Assembly: GCA_003856375.1 (NCBI GenBank)
Contig: CP034120.1
Location: 2,356,001-2,420,000 of the forward strand
DNA: 64,000 nt
Source: Glaciecola amylolytica
Lineage (GTDB): Bacteria > Bacteroidota > Bacteroidia > Flavobacteriales_D > Crocinitomicaceae
Reading direction: 5' to 3'
Shown: in pieces, positions 18,509-28,000 of the stretch
How the letters are laid out: each line of letters starts with the position of its first letter
Numbering within the stretch: the stretch's first letter is position 1
The notes under the pieces: model-generated
The model's input: the letters and a program-made list of their open reading frames with translations, nothing else
The model's database searches: none
What the model was told of the DNA's origin: nothing
Position numbers and translations under genes: made by a program

Positions 18509-20995
18509 ATGAAACACCTCATTTTAATTACAGCACTTTCTCTCACAAAAATTATCACCGCACAAACATCTCCCGAATGGAATTCAGCAGAAATTTTACA
18601 GGGAATTAAAAAACTCAACACCGCAGGATCCGTTTTATACATTGCGGCCCATCCGGATGATGAAAACACACGTTTGCTGGGTTATCTGGCAAAAGAAAAG
18701 AACTTCAGAACCGGTTATTTGTCTCTTACCAGAGGAGATGGCGGTCAAAACCTCATCGGGAAGGAACAGGGAGAGGCCCTGGGATTGATCCGGACACAGG
18801 AACTACTTGCAGCACGCAGAACTGACGGAGCGGAACAGTTTTTTACCCGTGCAAACGATTTCGGATTCTCGAAAAATCCGGAAGAAACGTTTACTATCTG
18901 GGAAAAGAATCAAATTTTAGCCGATGTCGTTCTGGCAATTCGAAAATTCAAACCGGATGTGATCATTTGCCGCTTCCCGACTACCGGAGAAGGCGGACAC
19001 GGTCATCACACTGCTTCTGCAATTCTGGCTGTAGAAGCTTTTGATTTAGCTGCAGATCCGACCAAATTTCCCGAACAATTGAAGCAAACTCAAGTTTGGC
19101 AGGCAAAACGTCTTTTATGGAACACCTTCAATTTCGGAGGAAATAACACCACTTCTCCCGATCAATTAAAACTGGACGTCGGGACTTACAACCCCTTACT
19201 TGGATTAAGCTACGGAGAAGTTGCAGCAAACAGTCGTTCGATGCATAAAAGTCAGGGATTTGGTTCTGCAAAGCAACGTGGGGAAAGTATTGAATACTTC
19301 AAGCTGCTGAAAGGAACTCCGGCTGAAAAGGACATTTTTGAAGGTGTGGACGCATCCTGGAAACGTTTTTCAGAAACATCAAAACTGGATGCTTTGATTT
19401 CAAAATGCATTGCGGAGTTCAAACCGGAACAACCTCAATCATCTCTACAGGCTTTGGAACTTATTTACAAATCCATTCAAGGTCTGGACGACAAAGATCC
19501 GAATATCCGTTATTGGAAAAACATCAAAACAGCAGCTTGTCAGGAACTGATTCTTCAATGTGCAGGTTTGTGGATGGAAGCTTACACAACTGAATACAGC
19601 GCTGTTCCCGGAAACGAAATCAGTATTTCGACACAGATCATTGCACGCAATCCGGGAAATGTACAACTGAAATCGATTGATTTCCCCGGACAAACCAGCA
19701 AAACGACCTCACTACAACTCACCCAAAACAAACTCGAGACCTTCGAGCAAAAGGAAACTCTGACGAAATCAACTCCGTATTCTGCTCCGTATTGGCTGGT
19801 TCAACAACACTCAGTCGGAATGTACACAGTGAATGATTCCGAATTGATCGGTTCACCTGAGAATAAAAACGCGCCGAAAGTGGTTTATCATATTGCCATT
19901 GACGGAAATGATTTCACGATTGAACGTCCTTTGGTTTTCAAGTCGACTGATCCGGTAAAAGGAGAAGTTTACCGTCCATTTGAGATATTACCTCCTGTAA
20001 CCATTCAGATTTCAGATCAGGTACTTGTATTCAACACCATTACTCCAAAAGCGGTTTCATTCACTGTAAAAGCCAATATGCCCAAGGTGAAAGGTACGTT
20101 GAAGATTCAGGTTCCTTCAGGTTGGAAAATCACCATCCCGAATCCGGAAATCAACCTGGAAAACAAAGGAGATGAGCAAATGGTGAATGCAACACTTGTT
20201 CCGGATAAAAACGGAAAAGACGGAACGCTCAAAGCTTCTGTTTCAATTGATGGAAGCGATTACACCAAAAGCATTACCCGTATTGAATACGATCATATCC
20301 CCTACCAGTTTTTTCTAACTGACGCACAAGCTAAAATTGTGTTTCTGGATTTGAAGAAAACAGGAAACAAGATCGGATACATTGCCGGAGCCGGAGATAA
20401 CGTTCCCGCTTGTCTGACTCAGATTGGTTATGATGTGACTTTATTGACGGATGAATTATTGGCGAAAGAAGATCTGAGCATTTATTCGAGTATCGTAACC
20501 GGAGTGCGTGCATACAATACCAATAATCGCTTGCCGGTTTATTACGACAAACTAATGAGCTATGTGCAGCAAGGCGGAAACCTGATTGTTCAATACAATA
20601 CCAATAACCGCATTGCACCGATGGAAACGAAAATTGGTCCGTATCCCTTCACTATTTCGAGAGACCGCGTAACGGATGACAATGCAAAAGTGGAATTCCT
20701 CAATCCGAAACATCCGGTTCTCAACAATCCGAATGTGATCACACAAAAAGATTTCGAAGGCTGGATTCAGGAACGCGGGATTTACTTTGCCACACAAATG
20801 GATGAGCGTTATGAAACAGTTCTTTCCATGCATGATCCGAATGAAGAAGCTCACAAGGGAAGTTTGATTATTTCCAAATACGGGAAAGGCAACTTTGTTT
20901 ACACAGGGTTGGTGTTCTTCCGCGAATTGCCGGCCGGAATTCCGGGAGCTTATCGTTTATTCGTAAATTTATTGAGCCTGCCTCAAAACAACTAA
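18509..20995 (+). CDS. PIG-L family deacetylase, secreted
   Basis: This protein of about 828 residues has a signal peptide (MKHLILITALSLTKIITAQ); another ATG lies 6 nt earlier. The N-terminal 270 residues form a PIG-L (LmbE-like) zinc amide hydrolase with the metal motif AHPDDE (about residue 48), the RGDGGQN loop and the second metal site GGHGHH. PIG-L enzymes remove acetyl groups from N-acetylglucosamine-type sugars. The long C-terminal part has beta-rich domains and then a GATase-like/ThuA-like segment (KIGYIAGAGDNVPACLTQIGYDVTLL). It is the first gene of an operon with a small membrane peptide and a sodium:solute symporter, so deacetylation and uptake of a sugar or sugar amide is a reasonable inference. 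Confidence 0.9.
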   Translation: MKHLILITALSLTKIITAQTSPEWNSAEILQGIKKLNTAGSVLYIAAHPDDENTRLLGYLAKEKNFRTGYLSLTRGDGGQNLIGKEQGEALGLIRTQELLAARRTDGAEQFFTRANDFGFSKNPEETFTIWEKNQILADVVLAIRKFKPDVIICRFPTTGEGGHGHHTASAILAVEAFDLAADPTKFPEQLKQTQVWQAKRLLWNTFNFGGNNTTSPDQLKLDVGTYNPLLGLSYGEVAANSRSMHKSQGFGSAKQRGESIEYFKLLKGTPAEKDIFEGVDASWKRFSETSKLDALISKCIAEFKPEQPQSSLQALELIYKSIQGLDDKDPNIRYWKNIKTAACQELILQCAGLWMEAYTTEYSAVPGNEISISTQIIARNPGNVQLKSIDFPGQTSKTTSLQLTQNKLETFEQKETLTKSTPYSAPYWLVQQHSVGMYTVNDSELIGSPENKNAPKVVYHIAIDGNDFTIERPLVFKSTDPVKGEVYRPFEILPPVTIQISDQVLVFNTITPKAVSFTVKANMPKVKGTLKIQVPSGWKITIPNPEINLENKGDEQMVNATLVPDKNGKDGTLKASVSIDGSDYTKSITRIEYDHIPYQFFLTDAQAKIVFLDLKKTGNKIGYIAGAGDNVPACLTQIGYDVTLLTDELLAKEDLSIYSSIVTGVRAYNTNNRLPVYYDKLMSYVQQGGNLIVQYNTNNRIAPMETKIGPYPFTISRDRVTDDNAKVEFLNPKHPVLNNPNVITQKDFEGWIQERGIYFATQMDERYETVLSMHDPNEEAHKGSLIISKYGKGNFVYTGLVFFRELPAGIPGAYRLFVNLLSLPQNN

Positions 20996-20996
20996 G

Positions 20997-21110
20997 ATGC
21001 ACGAAGACGAAAACGAATCTAAAAACTGGAAATGGGCCTATGCGGGAGTCGTTGTGGCTCTGGTCGGTCTGATACTATTCTTTTACTTTTTCACTAAACA
21101 TTTCTCATGA
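20997..21110 (+). CDS. 37-residue single-pass membrane peptide
   Basis: An ATG 1 nt after the deacetylase stop opens a 37-residue frame with an acidic N-terminus (MHEDENESKNWKW) and one membrane helix (AYAGVVVALVGLILFFYFF). Its stop overlaps the symporter start as ATGA. The tight fit between two coupled genes and the clear helix support a real gene. It may be a small accessory subunit of the symporter. No family was recognised. Confidence 0.7.
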   Translation: MHEDENESKNWKWAYAGVVVALVGLILFFYFFTKHFS

Positions 21111-22861
21111 GTTTCATCGATTGGATCGTTCTCATTGTCACCCTGTTGGCCGTAATAGGTTACGGACTTTATAAAAGTAAAAGCGAAAAAACGCTTGACG
21201 GTTATTTCAAGAGCAGTAATTCCATGAGCTGGCTGTTGATTTTACTTTCCATCATGGGAACTCAGGCCAGTGCGATTACTTTTCTATCAGCGCCCGGACA
21301 AGCCTACACGGATGGAATGCGTTTTGTGCAGTATTACTTTGGTCTGCCTTTGGCAATGGTGGTTCTCTGTGTCACATTCATTCCGATTTATCACAAACTC
21401 AAAGTTTTCACCGCTTATGAATATCTGGAACAGCGTTTCGACCTGAAAACACGTTCGCTTGCTTCGGTTTTATTCCTTGTTCAACGGGCTCTTTCAACCG
21501 GAATCAGTATTTATGCTCCCTCCATTATTCTGGCTTCCTTGCTTGGGTGGAACATCTATTACACGAACCTCGTGATGGGTGGATTCCTGATCATTTACAC
21601 GGTCACCGGAGGAACCAAAGCTGTGACCTATACACAAATGCAGCAATTGATTGTCGTTTTCATCGGAATGTTCTTAGCGGGATACCTCGTCGTTCAGATG
21701 CTTCCGAAAGATGTGAGTTTCACAGATGCTTTGCATGTTGCGGGGAAAATGGGAAAACTGAATGTGATTGAAACGAAAATCGATGTCACGGATTCTGCCT
21801 GGTGGAAAGACAAATACAACATCTGGAGTGGATTGATCGGAGGATTTTTTCTGGCTCTCTCTTACTTCGGGACGGATCAATCACAAGTTGGAAGATATTT
21901 AACAGCAAAGAACACGAAAGAAAGCAGAACCGGGCTGTTAATGAACGGTTTGGTAAAAGTGCCGATGCAATTCCTGATTTTATTGGTGGGAAGTTTGGTT
22001 TTCGTTTTCTACATGTTCTTTCAATCCCCGATTTTCTTCAACCAGAAGGAAGTCGATAAAGTGCTTCGCTCGGAATACAAACACGATTTCCAGCGTTTAC
22101 AGGCTAAAAATGATTCCCTGAATCTGATTCGAAAAACGCAAACTACAGAACTTGCTGATGCTTTGCACAAAGAAGATCAGGGAAAAATCAAGACTTTGCA
22201 GGCCAATTTATTGCAGTTGGAATCCGAAACAAAAGTGGTTCGCGAAGATGCTTTGGCGGTAATGAAAAAAGCAGACAGTACTGCCGACACCAACGATACC
22301 AATTACATCTTTCTCTATTTCGTAGTCGAAAATCTTCCCAAAGGTTTGATCGGTTTGCTTATCGCAATGATTTTCCTGGCCGCCTGGGGAAGTATCGCCG
22401 CAGCCTTAAACTCTCTGGCTTCCACAACCGTAATCGATCTCTACAAACGCATGTGGGTAAAAGATCAAACGGAGCTGCACTACTACAAAGCTTCGAAGTG
22501 GTTTACTTTCGGATGGGGAATTTTTGCCATTGCAACAGCCATGTTTGCAAGTAAACTCGGCAGTTTGATCGAAGCAGTAAACGTTTTGGGATCGTTGTTC
22601 TACGGAACCATTCTGGGAATCTTTTTGGTTGCATTTTATCTGAAACGCATCGGAGGAAAAGCCGTTTTCTGGGGAGCGATTATCACAGAACTTATCGTGA
22701 TTGGAATTTATGTGGCTGACATCATTTCATTCCTTTGGCTGAATGTCATCGGGTGTTTATTGGTGCTGATCATTGCTGCGATTATTCAGTTGTTTGTGAA
22801 GAAACAGATGGTGATGGCTTCTGAGCAGTTGGAAAATTCTGCTGAGATTCCGGAAGAATAA
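21107..22861 (+). CDS. Sodium:solute symporter (SSS family)
   Basis: This 584-residue inner-membrane transporter has about 14 helices. SSS features are the N-terminal region YGLYKSKSEKTLDGYFKSSNSMSW, the helix TQASAITFLSAPGQAY, and TGGTKAVTYTQMQQLIVVF in helix 6. Between the membrane helix ending near residue 310 and the helix starting near residue 405 there is an unusually long hydrophilic, Gln/Lys/Glu-rich coiled-coil insertion (about 80 residues). The gene overlaps the upstream membrane peptide by 4 nt. Its substrate is unknown, and the deacetylase partner suggests an amino sugar or sialic-acid-like compound. Confidence 0.92.
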   Translation: MSFIDWIVLIVTLLAVIGYGLYKSKSEKTLDGYFKSSNSMSWLLILLSIMGTQASAITFLSAPGQAYTDGMRFVQYYFGLPLAMVVLCVTFIPIYHKLKVFTAYEYLEQRFDLKTRSLASVLFLVQRALSTGISIYAPSIILASLLGWNIYYTNLVMGGFLIIYTVTGGTKAVTYTQMQQLIVVFIGMFLAGYLVVQMLPKDVSFTDALHVAGKMGKLNVIETKIDVTDSAWWKDKYNIWSGLIGGFFLALSYFGTDQSQVGRYLTAKNTKESRTGLLMNGLVKVPMQFLILLVGSLVFVFYMFFQSPIFFNQKEVDKVLRSEYKHDFQRLQAKNDSLNLIRKTQTTELADALHKEDQGKIKTLQANLLQLESETKVVREDALAVMKKADSTADTNDTNYIFLYFVVENLPKGLIGLLIAMIFLAAWGSIAAALNSLASTTVIDLYKRMWVKDQTELHYYKASKWFTFGWGIFAIATAMFASKLGSLIEAVNVLGSLFYGTILGIFLVAFYLKRIGGKAVFWGAIITELIVIGIYVADIISFLWLNVIGCLLVLIIAAIIQLFVKKQMVMASEQLENSAEIPEE

Positions 22862-22895
22862 CGGCTTCCGATTTCAAGGCGAAAAGACGGATAGA

Positions 22896-22915
22896 CATCC
22901 CGAAATGGCGGGATG
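22896..22915. repeat. Inverted repeat in the 3' region of the symporter gene
   Basis: catcccg at 22896-22902 pairs with cgggatg at 22909-22915 around a 6-nt loop. No T-run follows, so it is more likely an RNA-stabilising hairpin than an intrinsic terminator. Confidence 0.4.
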
Positions 22916-23030
22916 AGTTGTATCTATTTACCCAGCTGCAGCAAGAGGTTCAGCAAAATTGAAAGTCATTTCGGACGAAATGTTCCTGCTTGAGCATTTT
23001 GGTATTTTCGTACATGACTTATCAGGAAAC

Positions 23031-23059
23031 AAAAAGCCCCTTCGAAATACGAAAGGGCT
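23031..23059 (-). terminator. Terminator of the DUF2911 gene
   Basis: On the minus strand an agccc...gggct hairpin (10-bp stem with one mismatch, 23035-23059) is followed by TTTTT (23035 to 23031), 26 bp past the DUF2911 gene stop. Confidence 0.7.
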
Positions 23060-23084
23060 CTCAGCTCTTGAATTGAGATCAATA

Positions 23085-23936
23085 TTATTTGTTATCCGCG
23101 ATCAATTTGTTTGCCAAAGCAACATAATCATCGTTTTTAGCTTCTTTTGCCAATAAAATGGTCTTCTCAGCACTTGCTTTTCCGGCAGCTTTGTCTTTCA
23201 ACGCGTATTCGATTTTCGCTTTCAACAAGAACATGTAGAATGCTTTCGGGTTTTCGTCAGTTGCTTTATTCGCCCATGTCAAAGCCTGATTCAAGTCTTT
23301 TCCGTTTTCGAAATAATATCCTGCAGCTCTGAAGTATTCAGGCTTCTCAGATTTCATTGACTCATCGATGCTTTTCATTACTCTTGCATCAATATCCGTT
23401 TTCAATTTAAGAGAAACAAGCGTGTTTTCCCACGCAAGAGACAAAACAGCTTCCGTTGGAGCAACATCACCTACACTGATTGTAAATGATTCTACTTTCG
23501 CAGCAGTTTTTGTTTGTTTCACTTTGAAACGCGCCACTTCGTTTTCTGCTTTATACTCTGCAACGTTTCCGTTCAAAGTCAAATCAGAATACAACATCAC
23601 TTCCCAATATTCTTTGTTTGGAATAGAGTACAAACCGTAAGTTCCTGCTTTTACATCTTTTCCTTCAATTGTAACGTCATCTGTGAATGTAATTTTTGTT
23701 GTACCATTCGCACCTGTTCTCCAAACTTTTCCGTAAGGAACAATATCACCAAAGATTGTACGACCTTTAGCAACCGGGCGGGAATATTCTACTGTTACTT
23801 CACCCAAACCGAATTTCTGTGTCAATGTTTGTAAAGGGCTTGGTGCCGGCATTGTGACTTTTTGCGCAACGGATGTCATAGAGAACATTCCGAAAGCCAA
23901 GAACAACAATGCATTACTTGTTTTTTTGATTTTCAT
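23085..23936 (-). CDS. DUF2911 domain protein, secreted
   Basis: This 283-residue protein has a signal peptide (ALLFLAFGMFSMTSVAQ). Residues about 30-170 form a DUF2911 domain, with the characteristic VEYSRPVAKGRTIFGDIVPYGKVWRTGAN and the later AGTYGLYSIPNKEYW. The C-terminal 100 residues are helical and resemble tetratricopeptide repeats (AAGYYFENGKDLNQALTWANKATD). It is common in Bacteroidota, and no biochemical function is established to my knowledge. It is a single gene with its own terminator. Confidence 0.88.
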   Translation of the reverse strand: MKIKKTSNALLFLAFGMFSMTSVAQKVTMPAPSPLQTLTQKFGLGEVTVEYSRPVAKGRTIFGDIVPYGKVWRTGANGTTKITFTDDVTIEGKDVKAGTYGLYSIPNKEYWEVMLYSDLTLNGNVAEYKAENEVARFKVKQTKTAAKVESFTISVGDVAPTEAVLSLAWENTLVSLKLKTDIDARVMKSIDESMKSEKPEYFRAAGYYFENGKDLNQALTWANKATDENPKAFYMFLLKAKIEYALKDKAAGKASAEKTILLAKEAKNDDYVALANKLIADNK

Positions 23937-24047
23937 ACTACGTATATTTTTGAAATTTTGTAGCTAAAAATAATGCTTATTTGTCAAGGCGGAATTTAAT
24001 TAACGTTTAATTAAACATCGTTTATCATAAATGTTGAAGAAATGATC

Positions 24048-24572
24048 TCATTCTTCATTTTCGTCGATCAAATCAACAGTTCTTTCTTTTCGCTTCAATC
24101 GCCGGATCAGAAAATCGACACCGAAAAAGCCCAACAGCCAGCACGCAGCTTTATATGTCTGAGAACGAACAAGCTCCCACAAAGTCAGATGGCAGCCACG
24201 ATTCAAATATTCCCAATAAGAGTCAAAATTGGATTCCTTCAAGCATTCAGGAACGTTTTTCATATCTCCAAAGTCCGGATGATCATGATACACGTAAAAC
24301 TGATGTCTGGAATAAAGCACTGCAAACACTGTGAAAACCAAAATCACCAAAAAGATAATCCGTTTACTCAAACCCAATTTCCGGACCAGCAGCAAACACA
24401 CTACCGCAACCAGAAAAATGATGACAAACTGAAGAACATAGGAATTCACGTCAATCTGAAATAGCTCTTCCAGAAAATAATGCAGCTTCCAACTGATCTT
24501 ACCAATTGTAAGAGCTGTTACTGCTGCAATCACGAATAACAGCAGATTGAAGAGTCTTTTTTGGAGGGTCAT
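24048..24572 (-). CDS. Unknown membrane protein
   Basis: This 174-residue protein has three or so hydrophobic helices near the N-terminus (LLLFVIAAVTALTIG; VLQFVIIFLVAVVCLLLV; IIFLVILVFTVFAVLY) and another near LLGFFGVDFLI. The loop between carries RHQFYVYHDHPDFGDMKNVPECL, rich in His and Asp, and the C-terminus is charged. No family was recognised. It lies 68 bp downstream of the putative immunity gene and might belong to the same transcript. Confidence 0.55.
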   Translation of the reverse strand: MTLQKRLFNLLLFVIAAVTALTIGKISWKLHYFLEELFQIDVNSYVLQFVIIFLVAVVCLLLVRKLGLSKRIIFLVILVFTVFAVLYSRHQFYVYHDHPDFGDMKNVPECLKESNFDSYWEYLNRGCHLTLWELVRSQTYKAACWLLGFFGVDFLIRRLKRKERTVDLIDENEE

Positions 24573-24640
24573 TCTTTTAGCAAGGATTGCGGACGATACA
24601 TTACTACATTTCTGCTAAAACAAAACCGACACTATTTGTT

Positions 24641-25096
24641 TTAGCAGTCATCAAACCTATTATAGCTTTCTATCCATTTTTCACAAATTTCGATAAAGGA
24701 ACTTGATTGAATTAATTTTAATGATGTCGAGTATCCGGGTTTGTATTGCAATAAAGCGACTTCATCGGTCTCTATTCTGTAATAGAGATATAATTCATGT
24801 ACAAAATTTTGTAGCAAGATCAAATTCCCTAAGCTGAACCCGGTATCCTCCCGCAAATATTGCGGGAGTTCATTTTCATATTCATTAGGAACATCCTTTA
24901 ATATTTCATACTGCAAAATCTCCTTTTTGTTTAAAACATATTCTCTTATCTTAAATAAGTTATCTAAGAACAGTCTATCCAATTTGTTTTCGGAAATTCT
25001 AAGCATCAAAGTCAAAACATCCGGTTCATTTATGAAAACCGGTTCTAGTTTTTTCTGACCATCTATATCCACTGATTTTATAATAAATTCCATCAT
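24641..25096 (-). CDS. Putative immunity protein for the adjacent EndoU-like toxin
   Basis: This 151-residue protein has no signal peptide. It is acidic with many aromatic and Leu/Ile residues. Its start codon directly abuts the stop of the 2029-residue toxin gene (no gap), which is the usual layout of toxin and immunity genes. A second ATG follows immediately at 25093. No immunity family was recognised, so the call rests on position, size, cytoplasmic nature and AT-rich composition like the toxin's 3' end. Confidence 0.6.
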   Translation of the reverse strand: MMEFIIKSVDIDGQKKLEPVFINEPDVLTLMLRISENKLDRLFLDNLFKIREYVLNKKEILQYEILKDVPNEYENELPQYLREDTGFSLGNLILLQNFVHELYLYYRIETDEVALLQYKPGYSTSLKLIQSSSFIEICEKWIESYNRFDDC

Positions 25097-28000
25097 TTAA
25101 TACTTTAGAAAAACCGTTTTTTGTCCATCATACCATCTAAACACCATTCCATTATCAGCAACAGCTTCCCAGGCACCGGATTGTCCTCCCCAAGTTACTT
25201 TTGCAGGATTAACCTGTGCAGATGCGAATTGCTCCATAATTTCATCCCAGGACATTCCATCAGGGAAAAAAGTATGTTGACTTCCTGATGATTTCGGGCG
25301 ATACCTACTAATCACATTAGTTGGGTTTTGTGAAGCATCCAATACATATTGAGCTATATAAACACTATTATCTCCATCTACTAATGACACTCCTTTTGAA
25401 TTCTGAGGTAAGCTATTTAAATTTATCTCCGTTGCAGAAAATGGAGGGGTGTCCAAAGAAAATGGCTTTGTATTATCAATAATAACAATTTTTCCATTAT
25501 TTGAAAGCGTATTTACATCACTTGTAAAATGTCCTCCTTTTCCTCCTGATGAATTTGAATAGCCTTCGGTATGGCCTCTATATGTATTTCTTCTTGCAAT
25601 AGAGCTTGTACTTGGATTATTATATATTGCTAAATCATCCAATTGTTCTTTAAATTTCCGCAACATAGCCGGATTTCCTCTGGCTTTCTTAGATAGAAAT
25701 TTCACTTTATTCCAGACTGCAAAGTACTCCGGATTGGCGTGAAGGAATCCCTTTAAATCACTAAATTCTGCAAAATCACCCGTTAATTTTTGAAGAATGG
25801 TCGGATCTGTTTTCCATGAACTTCCAATCGAACTTTTGGCATCTTCAAGTGCTTTCCATGCATCTACGCTGATTTCACCATCATCAAACTTTTTCAAGAG
25901 GGCCGGATTCCCTCCAAAATCATCCAAAAATTCCGAAACTTTTGAGACACTCAGATTTGCTTCCTTTATTTGTGCATACAAAGCCGGATTCGTATTCTCC
26001 AATTCCTGCAAGCGGGTAACTTTGGATGGATTTAAACCATCATCCAACAATTGTTTTCTGTAACTACATGAATTATGAACTACGTAAGCTCCATTTCCGA
26101 TCAAATAGTTATGAGTCTGCTCCACTTCAAAATTGTAAACAGTACAATTTGAGTCCATTGTAAGAATACTTTCTACCGGAATTTGACCATTTACTGTTTG
26201 TAAAAGAATTCCGGACGCAAGAGAACCCGCGTTGATCCAACCTTTTACAGTATAGAATGGATGTTCCGGAGTAGCCCAAAGGGTGTCTTTTACTGTTACA
26301 ATTCGTGTAAGTTGTGTTGTTGTTCTTTTAAACAATTGGACTACTTTGTTTTTTGTGAATGTTTGAGTCGATTCCTGAAGTGATGCTACGATATCCCCTA
26401 CTTGAATGTCTTGAATATTAATAACGCGACCATCTGCCAGGATTACTTTTGTACCAGCAGGAAAGCAATTGCCAGCGGTAGTACAAATCAATTCATTATT
26501 CTTCCTATAAATAGTAAGATCTGTTAATTGCTTATCTGATAGTGACGTACCGTTTTTTAATTTATAGGAACTCGCAGGTAAAATATCCACACATTCACTC
26601 CCTTTGATATCAGCCCAGGTTGTAACAACTTTGTTCTGGTGAATAATGAGCTCTCCCTGATTATTAATTTCTGCCACTAAATCTGCACTCTGAGTGGAAT
26701 TTGCTTTTTTATACAACTTACCCATCGTCTCCTGAGTCTTCCCCCAATAAGAGGATAATTTATTCCCCAATGCATTATAGAACGAGTGATTGGCATAAGC
26801 CCCCAAATTATCCAGACCATTAATTACTTTCCTGATACGGCTTTTGATCGCTGGATTAGAAATAGCAGCACTCTCTTCAACAACCAAAGCACGTTTTGCA
26901 AATTCTTTTGAGTTGTGATCTCCCATTGCTGCCATCAAATCTGGATCTTTATCCTCAAATTTTTTCAGTAAATCATCCAATTTACTTTCCTGAGAAACGG
27001 AGGACATATTACTGGCTTTTACAGAAACAAGTGCTTTTTGGGAATCAGTGGAAAAATCCTGAAATTTATCAAACTTAGCAGCCACACTTGAAGTATTTGC
27101 AAAGTCAGCAAACCCAAGTACTGCAGAGAAAATCCCAAGTGTTTTTGCAAGTTCGGGATTGTCATCTTCAAAATAGGCAGAAGTTAAACTTGCTACGGAA
27201 CTTAATTTATCCGCATAAGTTAATAATTTGATCGGACCGGCTCCCGGAATTACAAATGTTACAACATCGACAACTGTTTGGATGACAGCAACAGTAGTTC
27301 TCGACTCCGCTGCCTGTTCAATAAAATACAATGCTACTGCCGGCATCAAAACACCTTTACTTTGTGCGTAAATATCCATCAAGTTTCCTTTATCATCAAT
27401 GAAAACAGGTTCCATCGGATCAAGATAACGTGGGGAGCTCTGTGATACATTAGAGAAACAGATTTCTGAATAATTCGTGAGCTTAATTTTATCCGATGTG
27501 GTAAATTCTACATCAGTCATTTTATCAGGATCCGGTACCAGATATTCTTTTAGCGGGTTATTTCCAGCAGTCAATCCCAAATCTGAACATACTGTATACC
27601 AAATTCCTTTTCCTAAGCGTTTTACAAATCCGGTATAATTATATACACAAATACGTTGCTTCAACATTTCAAGATCAGCTTGTGTACACTGATTCGTTTC
27701 ATAGCGATTTTTAAGTGGATTTCCCTGATATTTGTTATATGCCTTTGTAACCCATCCTACCATTTCAGAAAAATAATCATCACCCCAAAAGCATGTTTCA
27801 TCATCAATAGCATCCGCCATTGTTTGAATTAGTAACTCATCACTATACTTTACGGTACAAAAATTGTTCAGTAATTCTGCCTGATCATTTTCAGGAGTAT
27901 TATTCAAAATATGTAGCACAATTTTCTCCAGTCCATTGGTAACCAACCATAAATTCTCCGATCCGGGATAAATCAAATGCCGAACTAATCTGGTTCTTGT

